From NCBI GenBank assembly GCA_964573885.1, contig CAZNLL010000110.1, forward strand, positions 1 through 13,632: a stretch of DNA of 13,632 nt, in the 5' to 3' direction. Shown piece by piece: positions 6,781-12,509 of the stretch (positions are counted from its first letter, which is position 1; the number at the start of each line of letters is the position of its first letter). The notes below the pieces were generated by a model, which worked only from the letters and a program-made list of their open reading frames with translations, was not told the DNA's origin and ran no database searches. Source of the stretch: CAZNLL01 sp964573885 (GTDB taxonomy: Bacteria; Desulfobacterota; DSM-4660; Desulfatiglandales; Desulfatiglandaceae). The position numbers and the translations under genes are program-made.

Positions 6781-7215
6781 CTATACATCGAAAACGATCC
6801 GGCTTTCCCAATGGTCCCCCTTTTGGGTAACCTCTATTTGGTGATAGGTGACCGCTTTTATCTCGCAGAGCACTTCGTGGCGGGCCGGGTCAAAGGAGAC
6901 TGTCTTCAATTCGGCTTCAAGCCTTGAGGGGGAGATGGCGCCAATGGAAGTATGGGTGACGATTTCCTCTTCCCCTTCGAAAATATAGAGGATTTCCCCC
7001 AGCCAGCGCACCATAAGATCGGGCAGGTCCTGGCCGTAGACCTCAAGGACTCGTCTTTTGGGCGTTTGGGAGGCTTTGCCTTTGACCATGATTTTCATCA
7101 TCGCCTGGGCCGCGTTTTCGAAGAGTTTTTCAAGGTTTCTGCCTCGGACGAGGATACCAAGATCCGCTGTATGATCCAGAAAGGAGAAAGTCGGTGTTTT
7201 TGAATGCATACCCAA
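6781..7215 (-). CDS. Archease, activator of RtcB
   Basis: Archease is a small cytosolic protein that promotes guanylylation and multiple turnover of RtcB and can broaden its nucleotide use. The product has up to 144 residues, the usual length. The family start motif FLDHTADLGI (12-21, with Asp14, His15 and Asp18) and the C-terminal RIVFDV with its acidic metal-site Asp are both present, as is the central DLMVRWLGEILYIFEGEE. Two starts are possible. TTG at 7215 has AAAGGA six bases upstream. ATG at 7209 sits where transcription should begin from the promoter at 7216-7244, which would make a leaderless mRNA. rtcB follows after eight bases, so the partners are made together. The gene is divergent from a multi-Cys protein across a spacer with a palindrome. 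Confidence 0.93.
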   Translation of the reverse strand: MGMHSKTPTFSFLDHTADLGILVRGRNLEKLFENAAQAMMKIMVKGKASQTPKRRVLEVYGQDLPDLMVRWLGEILYIFEGEEEIVTHTSIGAISPSRLEAELKTVSFDPARHEVLCEIKAVTYHQIEVTQKGDHWESRIVFDV

Positions 7216-7244
7216 ATACTATCCTTTGCTATTTGAATTGTCAA
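7216..7244 (-). promoter_or_regulatory. sigma70-type promoter for archease-rtcB
   Basis: Read on the minus strand, TTGACA (7239-7244) is a perfect -35 hexamer, followed by a 17-base spacer and TAGTAT (7216-7221, four of six matches). The start of transcription would fall at about 7209, at or next to the ATG of archease. The promoter directly adjoins a palindrome at 7245-7260. Confidence 0.6.
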
Positions 7245-7260
7245 AGTATCCCAGGATACT
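7245..7260. promoter_or_regulatory. Perfect palindrome, candidate operator in the divergent spacer
   Basis: AGTATCC (7245-7251) and GGATACT (7254-7260) are exact inverted copies separated by CA. The site abuts the -35 of the archease promoter and overlaps a possible promoter for the plus-strand gene (TTGAAT 7233-7238, 16 bases, GATACT 7255-7260). A related half-site, ATACTATCC, covers the archease -10 (7216-7224). A dimeric repressor or activator controlling both genes is inferred. Confidence 0.5.
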
Positions 7261-7276
7261 ACAGGAGGAAATAGGC

Positions 7277-7558
7277 ATGAAAACTTGTGCTTTTTGCGGC
7301 AAGGAGCTTGTCTTAGAGGATAAGGTGAAAAGGAGTGATGTGTGCCCCCGTTGTCACAGGGATTTGCGCTGCTGCAAACAATGTAAGTTCTATGATCCCC
7401 ATGCGTATAATGAGTGCCGGGAGGTCTCTGCCGAGAGGATTGTGGATAAGGAACGGGCGAATTTCTGCGAATTTTTTGTGATTAAGGGCTCCGCCCAAAA
7501 AGAGGTGAACACGGCGAAAGAGGCGAGAAGGGCCCTGGAGGCCCTTTTTAAGAAGTAG
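7277..7558 (+). CDS. Small multi-cysteine (zinc-ribbon-like) protein
   Basis: The 93-residue protein holds nine cysteines. Cys4/Cys7 (CAFC) and Cys23/Cys26 (CPRC) form a likely zinc ribbon. A second cluster follows, with Cys32, Cys33, Cys36 (CKFYDPHAYNEC), Cys47 and a late Cys64 in ANFCEFF. The string CKFYDPHAYNEC with a later RANFCEFF is, from memory, typical of a conserved uncharacterised family found in Desulfobacterota. The C-terminal third is charged and helical. The start is ATG 7277 with a strong GGAGGAAA ribosome site about seven bases upstream; an upstream in-frame start at 7226 falls inside the regulatory region and is unlikely. It is divergent from archease-rtcB. Metal binding is likely, and nucleic-acid contact is possible but unproven. 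Confidence 0.85.
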   Translation: MKTCAFCGKELVLEDKVKRSDVCPRCHRDLRCCKQCKFYDPHAYNECREVSAERIVDKERANFCEFFVIKGSAQKEVNTAKEARRALEALFKK

Positions 7559-7603
7559 AGGGGGCAGGGACCCTTCCCGGTTTGAGCACTTGTCCCCCGG
7601 GTT

Positions 7604-8815
7604 CTATGGTATTGGCTTCGAGGAAGTTCGAGATGAAAAACACCCCTTCAGGCGTGTCATTAAACGGTCCATATCAAACCCGCCCCGGTTAATAAAAACA
7701 GCGAAATACGATGGCCCTTCATCATTTCCCTTGATGTATCCAGCCCGTGTCCTGATTCCCCGCAAGGTGCCGGTCTTATAGAGACAGCCTTTGTGGCTGC
7801 TTAACAGATGCCGGTGAGGCCTAAAACGCTGGAGTATAATTAACATATCCATCGCTGACAGACGGTTTTTCCTGGAAATGCCCGATCCTTCCACAATGGT
7901 TATGTCTTTGAGTCCCAGCCCTGAGGAGAACTCATGAACGGCCCTTACCCCCTTGGCCAGGGTGCCCGGTGGGCCGTATACATGAGCCCCAAGAGAGATA
8001 AAGATCTGGTTGGCTATGAAGTTGTTCGAAAATTCCATCATTTTCCTCACCACCTCTTCCAAAGTGAATCTGGAGCGGTAGGTATAGATGAGCCTGTCTT
8101 GGGTGGAGATCTTTCCCAGGCTCGTTTTGCCTCGGCCGGGGGCTCCCTCCCTTTTTAGGTAGTACATGAGGAGCCTTCCTGCATATACAGCCGCTTCCCG
8201 CCGGTCGTGGGAGAAGGTATACCGGCCTTTTTCCAATCCCAGGGGCTGGATCTTTTCCCGGGCAAAGGGGAGCAAGGGGGTCTGGGGTTCTGCCGAGATG
8301 ATCCGGCCCTGCTCATCCCGCATGAAAAAGACCGTGTTAAAATTGGCACATAAGGCGCCCACCGGGGCGTCGTAAGGGTTTGTAGATCGGCTTTGTCCCG
8401 GGATCGTAATGTCACCCCCAAAAAAACTATCGTCCAAAACCAGGCCCTTGAACTGCGGGACCCTCTTGAACAGTTCAGAGGCGATTTCCGCCCACACCTC
8501 GGAGATGAGAAGAGGATCGCCATATCCCTTGACCTTGAGGTTCCGGTCGGGGTCCATATAAAACTCCGTGGGGAATCTGTAAGAGGGGCCGAGGAATTCG
8601 ATGGCGCTCAAGGCGGTAAGGATTTTGAGTGTTGACGCAGGGACCCGTTTTTTTGTGGCATTCTGTTTACAAATGATCCGGCCCTGGGGGCTGGAAAGGA
8701 TAAGGGAATCCGTCGCCTCAAGGCCTTTCAAACAGGTCTTGGCCCTGGAAGGGGCGGGGACCAAGAGCAACGCCAGGATCAGAAAAAAACCCAGCATATG
8801 TCGTTTTACTATCAT
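7604..8815 (-). CDS. D-alanyl-D-alanine carboxypeptidase/endopeptidase, S13 (PBP4) family
   Basis: This is a periplasmic serine penicillin-binding protein that trims or cleaves peptidoglycan peptides. From ATG 8815 it has 403 residues, with a signal peptide at 1-25 (charged start, hydrophobic LGFFLILALLLVPAP, then SRA). The three active-site motifs are present: SxxK as STLK (61-64, nucleophile Ser61), SxN as SNN (263-265) and KTGT (347-350). GLVLDDSFF and ALCANFNTVFF are also typical of the family. The stretch between SxxK and SxN is about 40 residues shorter than I recall for E. coli PBP4, so the inserted domains are reduced. The frame stays open to 9052, but that would bury the signal peptide. 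Neither ATG 8815 nor ATG 8797 has a strong ribosome site. The 3' end is convergent with the multi-Cys gene, 45 bases away. Confidence 0.88.
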   Translation of the reverse strand: MIVKRHMLGFFLILALLLVPAPSRAKTCLKGLEATDSLILSSPQGRIICKQNATKKRVPASTLKILTALSAIEFLGPSYRFPTEFYMDPDRNLKVKGYGDPLLISEVWAEIASELFKRVPQFKGLVLDDSFFGGDITIPGQSRSTNPYDAPVGALCANFNTVFFMRDEQGRIISAEPQTPLLPFAREKIQPLGLEKGRYTFSHDRREAAVYAGRLLMYYLKREGAPGRGKTSLGKISTQDRLIYTYRSRFTLEEVVRKMMEFSNNFIANQIFISLGAHVYGPPGTLAKGVRAVHEFSSGLGLKDITIVEGSGISRKNRLSAMDMLIILQRFRPHRHLLSSHKGCLYKTGTLRGIRTRAGYIKGNDEGPSYFAVFINRGGFDMDRLMTRLKGCFSSRTSSKPIP

Positions 8816-8994
8816 GCAAGGACTGCCAGCATTTAATAGATAAGGGCCTTGAATGGCATCAAAAAGCCCTTGGATTTTCGCTCCAGGCCATCTAAAATCC
8901 ATGCCGTCCAGACACGAACACGGGCAGAGGAGGATGCAGAGGGGATTTTCAAGGAATGCATTGGGTCCATTGAACAATCCAGGAGGATCTTTGC
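8816..8994. other. Gap between PBP4-like and 92-aa genes, nothing firm
   Basis: The minus strand stays open in the frame of the PBP4-like gene through most of this stretch, but the translation shows no family resemblance and would precede a signal peptide. AAGGGC (8842-8847) and GCCCTT (8866-8871) could pair across an 18-base loop, without a T-tract. I see no promoter or RNA gene here. Confidence 0.4.
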
Positions 8995-9273
8995 TCACAG
9001 GGGCTTTTCGTCCACTTCGGGCACGTCTTCCGGGAGGGGACGGTCCAGGCATGCCTCGAGCAATTCAATCCGATCGTTCGTGGTTTTTCGCTTGTCAATA
9101 AAGAGGTGGTATTCGTCCCTGATCCTGCAAAGGCCTCCCTTGAGTTTCAGGCCTGCAGCCTGAAGCATGTCATAATGGAGATGGATCCCTTCTTGCCCGG
9201 CCTTTTTTTCCAGCTCGGCCAAACGGTTTTGAAGAGCATGGGAGGGCCCCTTTTTACTTGTCTTCGGTTTCAT
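8995..9273 (-). CDS. Small uncharacterised protein with GGLCRIRDEYHLFID motif
   Basis: The 92-residue product has a basic, helical first part (LQNRLAELEKKAGQEGIHLHYDML, given here as residues about 15-38 in outline), then KLKGGLCRIRDEYHLFIDKR (43-62) and a short acidic tail. From memory, small proteins with GG-x-CR, a basic-acidic turn and a hydrophobic strand ending in D-(K/R)-R occur widely in Deltaproteobacteria and Myxococcota without known function. There is no signal peptide or membrane segment. The ATG at 9273 has only a weak ribosome site. It lies 179 bases upstream of the PBP4-like gene on the same strand and 284 bases downstream of lolA. Confidence 0.7.
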   Translation of the reverse strand: MKPKTSKKGPSHALQNRLAELEKKAGQEGIHLHYDMLQAAGLKLKGGLCRIRDEYHLFIDKRKTTNDRIELLEACLDRPLPEDVPEVDEKPL

Positions 9274-9309
9274 GGCCGTGGTTACCCGCTAAATGGGATG
9301 ATTCCATTC

Positions 9310-9331
9310 GCCCTGGACAATGCTCCAGGGC
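9310..9331. repeat. Perfect 8-bp hairpin upstream of the 92-aa gene
   Basis: GCCCTGGA (9310-9317) and TCCAGGGC (9324-9331) are exact inverted copies around a six-base loop, CAATGC. No T-tract follows on either strand, so it is not a standard terminator. It lies 37 bases upstream of the 92-aa minus-strand gene and may sit in its leader RNA. Confidence 0.5.
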
Positions 9332-9454
9332 TTATAGCATAAAGGTGGGTTGTTTTCAAACCCAGATGCAATCGGCTTCGTGGTCCTGATCTCTGAACTT
9401 CACCAGACAGGCCGTCCATCAGAGCGGCCCTCCAGTTATGTAAAGGAGGAGATA

Positions 9455-9556
9455 TTGACAACTCATTTCGAATCTATAGATCAAGTGGTTTCAGAATTGG
9501 CCGAGAACCGATACATTGCCGACCGGGCCCTGGCCAGGGTCATGCTGACCCCATAG
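9455..9556 (+). pseudogene. 33-codon ORF like the N-terminus of a MoxR-type AAA ATPase (truncated remnant?)
   Basis: A TTG codon at 9455 has a near-ideal ribosome site, AAAGGAGGA, four bases upstream. The ORF encodes 33 residues with FESIDQVVSELAENRYIADR and then ALA. MoxR-family ATPases commonly begin this way: a short helix, then YIADRxLA, followed by a hydrophobic stretch and the Walker A loop. Here the similarity stops at about residue 27 and the frame ends at TAG, one base before the lolA stop on the other strand. Neither of the other two forward frames continues the family sequence. This suggests a gene lost by deletion or rearrangement, leaving its translation start. A genuine 33-residue protein is the alternative. 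The family match is from memory. Confidence 0.5.
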
Positions 9557-9557
9557 C

Positions 9558-10250
9558 TCAATGGTTCTCGGTGATCACCTTTACCCCGTCAGGGGGCTCA
9601 AAGGTAAAAAAGCCCTCCTCAAATCCCTGCCTTATGGTCAGGTCCTGTAGCCTGAAACGGGTCAGACCACCCACAACGTTGTGGATGGTTACCACTTTGA
9701 TTTGATGGTCTTCTGTCACGGTAAGGGTTATGTGGTCAACGGATTCCCATGACGGATCAGGAATGAGTTTAATAAGCGAGTCCCCTTCCCCCGTGTGCCC
9801 TTCAAGGGTGACCTTAAAGGTTTCTCTGACGTTTTTGAGCCCTTGAAGGATGTCTCCCAGTACTTTCAACTCCCGGCCGAATCGGCGGGAAGTGTACTTG
9901 TATGCCTGCTTTTTTTCGGGAATATACCACCAGAGGGTTTGACCGTCACCTATAATGGTTTCGGCCTCAGGCGTCTCCTGTTCAAGCCTCAGGTGGTGAG
10001 GGGGCATGAAATAGATCTTACCCGTGGCCAGGTCGCCTTTGACAGCCTCGCCGAGCATGGCCATGGACCGGCTGACCACCTCACGGCTGTATGGTATGAC
10101 AAGGCCGGGGAGCTGGGCGTAGCGTTTTCGGATTCCCTCCAGAAGCCCCTTGAGCGGATCGCTCCCCTGGATATCATTCGCTAAAAAGAGCAGAATCAGG
10201 GGCAAAAACAAAATCAAGGGCCCCACTCCTTTATTGCGCAGCCTTACCAT
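9558..10250 (-). CDS. lolA: Outer-membrane lipoprotein carrier protein LolA
   Basis: LolA is the periplasmic chaperone that takes lipoproteins released by LolCDE and hands them to the outer membrane. The 230-residue product has a signal peptide (basic start, then LILFLPLILLFLAND, cleavage near residue 29). The mature part shows the family pattern: a start helix (LKGLLEGIRKRYAQL), KGDLATGKIYFMPPHHLRLE, then the GDGQTLWWYIPEKKQAYKY strand pair (105-123). A late FRLQDLTIRQG and FEPPDGVKVI complete the open beta-barrel. Length and order fit LolA. The ATG has GGGAGG three bases upstream, and the first 20 bases overlap the end of ftsK, which indicates translational coupling. The ftsK-lolA order is also found in E. 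coli and many other Gram-negatives. Confidence 0.9.
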   Translation of the reverse strand: MVRLRNKGVGPLILFLPLILLFLANDIQGSDPLKGLLEGIRKRYAQLPGLVIPYSREVVSRSMAMLGEAVKGDLATGKIYFMPPHHLRLEQETPEAETIIGDGQTLWWYIPEKKQAYKYTSRRFGRELKVLGDILQGLKNVRETFKVTLEGHTGEGDSLIKLIPDPSWESVDHITLTVTEDHQIKVVTIHNVVGGLTRFRLQDLTIRQGFEEGFFTFEPPDGVKVITENH

Positions 10251-12426
10251 AGACCTCCCTAGGCCGGACCCCGTCAGAAGGGCCTACAATGCCTTCTTTT
10301 TCCATGGCCTCGATCATTCGGGCCGCCCGGTTGTAACCTACCCTCAGTTTTCGCTGTAACATGGAAATGGAGGCCTGCCCCGTTTGAATAACCACTTCCA
10401 CGGCTTGGTCGTATTTCTCGTCCAGCTCCATATCGTTTTCGGCGTCTTCCTCATCTCGCTTGATTTCAGAAAGGGCCTTGGTATCATAATCCGGCTGCCC
10501 CTGGGCCCTGAGGAAATCACTCACCCTCTTAACCTCTTCTTCAGACACATAGACTCCATGAATTCTCATAATCCTGCCCACTCCCGGGGGCAGGAAAAGC
10601 ATGTCCCCTTCACCCAAGAGGGCCTCGGCCCCACCAGCGTCCAAGATGGTTCTCGAATCAACTTTGGAGGAAACTTGGAAAGAAATACGGGCCGGAAAAT
10701 TGGCCTTAATGATGCCGGTCAGGACATCCACGGAAGGCCTCTGAGTGGCGATAATGAGATGAAGGCCGGCCGCCCTTGACATTTGAGCCAGTCGAGTAAT
10801 AGCTTCTTCGACCTGTCTGGAGGAGGCCAGCATCAGATCAGCGAGTTCATCAATAATGATAATAATATAGGGCAGGAACTTCGGGGCATCTGACGTCTTT
10901 TCATCCCCGTGACTTTTGTGCTCTTTGAGGATCTTGCGGTTGTAGGTGTTGATGTTTCTTACGCCCTTGTCGGAGAGGAGCATATATCGCCTCTCCATCT
11001 CTTCCACGGCCCAGGCCAAGGCCTTTGTGGCCTCCTTGGGTTGGGTTACCACCGGGTGGAGGAGGTGGGGGATGTTTTGATAAATGGAAAGTTCAATCCG
11101 CTTGGGGTCAATCATGAGCAAACGAACCTTGTGAGGGGAAGATTTAAAGAGGATGCTGTTGATCATGGCGTTGATGGAGACGCTCTTTCCCGCGCCGGTG
11201 GCCCCGGCCACCAAGAGATGGGGCATTTTGGCCAGATCGGTGACCACAGGTTCTCCGGTAATGTCCTTCCCAAGGGCGATGGGCAGTTCATATTTGCTTT
11301 CTTTGTAAGAAGGGTTGGTAAGGACCTCCTTGAGGTAGACCATTTCTCTCTGGTTATTGGGGATTTCAATGCCTATGGCTGCTTTTCCCGGGATAGGGGC
11401 GACGATCCGAATGTTGGAGGCCCTGAGAGCCAGGGCCAGGTCATCAGAGAGTCCCGCTACCTTGCTGATCTTTACCCCGGGAGCGGGCTTGAACTCGTAC
11501 ATGGTGATTACCGGCCCCGGCAGGATCTCCATGACCTCCCCTTCGACGCCAAAGTCCGCCAGCCTTTTCTCCAGGCGCCGGGCGTTCATTTCCAGGCTTT
11601 CCTGCTGTACACCCATGTCCCCCTTTTGGGGAGGATCGTCGAGGAGATCAAGGGGTGGTGGATTTAGGGCCTCAGCCTGATGCATAAAAGGGAATAACTC
11701 CTGTTCCGGTGTTTGCTCCGGGGGGGGTGGAGGTTCCACAATGGTGACCTTGGGCTTGGATTTGATCTTGTGATGAGCCATTCTGGTCTTTTGAGCCCGC
11801 TTTTTCCTCTCCTTCCTTTTGGTCAGGGAATCTCGAACGGCCCTTATAAATAGGAGGACCCGCACACCCACACCTGAAAAAATCCCGCCCAGCGAGAGGC
11901 GGGTCAAGAGCATGAGAGAGATAATAACCACGGTCAGGAGAAAGGCATAGGCCCCGAAGGGATTCAGGAGCTTCTTGGTCAGGTGGGAGATATGAAGGCC
12001 CAGGAGGCCCCCTGCCATGATCTCACCGTCATTGAAATGTAGAGGCCCTGTAAAATGTATGCTTAAGATGGCGGAAGAAGAAGCGATCAGGGCGATCGAG
12101 CAGATGATGCCCTGTATAGGGGATGATAGGGGCCGGCCTCTGAAGGAGAGGACCGCGAGAACAAAGAAAAGGATGTCCAGCCAGAAAGACGAAAAACCCA
12201 GAAAAAAGATCAAGGCACCGGCCAGGTGGGCCCCCACCGTCCCAAAGGGGTTTTGGGCCTCTCCGACGGGTCCGGTGACATTCCAAAATAGCTGGTCCTC
12301 AGGGTGATAAAAGAAAAGACTGCCTCCTATGATAAGGGCGATAAAAAGGAATATGAGGCCCCTGATTTCTTTTCTCAAGGGGTGTGCTCTGCCGTGTTTA
12401 TCACGGGTATCCGTTTTTCGGGTCAA
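10231..12426 (-). CDS. ftsK: DNA translocase FtsK/SpoIIIE
   Basis: FtsK is a septum-bound, ATP-driven motor that moves chromosome ends into daughter cells. Counted from TTG 12426, the protein has 731 residues. Four membrane segments lie at about 23-40, 66-93, 104-125 and 158-176. A basic stretch and a short Pro-rich linker (PPPPPEQTPEQE) follow, much shorter than in E. coli. The motor holds Walker A GATGAGKS (408-415), Walker B IIIIIDELADL (521-531) and the family sequence ATQRPSVDVLTG (560-571). The C-terminal gamma winged helix (about 669-731, with QASISMLQRKLRVGYNRAAR) reads polar KOPS sequences. I chose TTG 12426 because GGGAG stands seven bases upstream; a TTG at 12453 is nine codons earlier and has no ribosome site. 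lolA overlaps its end and RNase J lies upstream. Confidence 0.95.
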   Translation of the reverse strand: MTRKTDTRDKHGRAHPLRKEIRGLIFLFIALIIGGSLFFYHPEDQLFWNVTGPVGEAQNPFGTVGAHLAGALIFFLGFSSFWLDILFFVLAVLSFRGRPLSSPIQGIICSIALIASSSAILSIHFTGPLHFNDGEIMAGGLLGLHISHLTKKLLNPFGAYAFLLTVVIISLMLLTRLSLGGIFSGVGVRVLLFIRAVRDSLTKRKERKKRAQKTRMAHHKIKSKPKVTIVEPPPPPEQTPEQELFPFMHQAEALNPPPLDLLDDPPQKGDMGVQQESLEMNARRLEKRLADFGVEGEVMEILPGPVITMYEFKPAPGVKISKVAGLSDDLALALRASNIRIVAPIPGKAAIGIEIPNNQREMVYLKEVLTNPSYKESKYELPIALGKDITGEPVVTDLAKMPHLLVAGATGAGKSVSINAMINSILFKSSPHKVRLLMIDPKRIELSIYQNIPHLLHPVVTQPKEATKALAWAVEEMERRYMLLSDKGVRNINTYNRKILKEHKSHGDEKTSDAPKFLPYIIIIIDELADLMLASSRQVEEAITRLAQMSRAAGLHLIIATQRPSVDVLTGIIKANFPARISFQVSSKVDSRTILDAGGAEALLGEGDMLFLPPGVGRIMRIHGVYVSEEEVKRVSDFLRAQGQPDYDTKALSEIKRDEEDAENDMELDEKYDQAVEVVIQTGQASISMLQRKLRVGYNRAARMIEAMEKEGIVGPSDGVRPREVYGKAAQ

Positions 12427-12464
12427 CGCCGTACTCCCTGATAAAAAATCCAATCAAAAACTAT

Positions 12465-12494
12465 AATATAATCACACCGAGGCCCGATCTTCAA
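12465..12494 (-). promoter_or_regulatory. Candidate promoter for ftsK-lolA
   Basis: On the minus strand TTGAAG (12489-12494), an 18-base spacer and TATATT (12465-12470) lie between RNase J and ftsK. Transcription would start near 12458, which favours the TTG 12426 start of ftsK over TTG 12453. The -35 element overlaps the loop of a hairpin. Confidence 0.35.
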
Positions 12495-12502
12495 GCCCTC
12501 GG
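12477..12502 (-). terminator. Hairpin after RNase J, possible weak terminator
   Basis: On the minus strand CCGAGG pairs with CCTCGG, extended by one more pair past a bulge, with a loop of about eleven bases. It begins eight bases after the RNase J stop. An AT-rich tract follows, but the first bases are TGTGATTATATT and not a run of T, so termination would be weak or attenuating. It overlaps the candidate ftsK promoter. Confidence 0.3.
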
Positions 12503-12509
12503 CCTGAGG

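Noticed and set aside
7559..7603. GGGGG/CCCCC pairing in the convergent gap as a shared terminator
   Set aside because: The loop is long, the stem has a bulge, and there is no T-tract on either side.
8842..8871. AAGGGC/GCCCTT pairing upstream of the PBP4-like gene
   Set aside because: Six base pairs across an 18-base loop are likely to arise by chance and no T-tract follows.
8816..9052. 79-codon N-terminal extension of the PBP4-like gene
   Set aside because: It would place the signal peptide in the middle of the protein, and it overlaps the end of the 92-aa gene in part.
9350..9454. Upstream extension of the MoxR-like ORF to ATG 9350
   Set aside because: There is no ribosome site at 9350, while AAAGGAGGA stands right before the TTG at 9455, and only the part after 9455 shows family resemblance.
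10909..11667. Plus-strand ORF of 252 codons inside ftsK
   Set aside because: It lies opposite the conserved FtsK motor and its translation shows no domain; GC-rich antisense frames often stay open.
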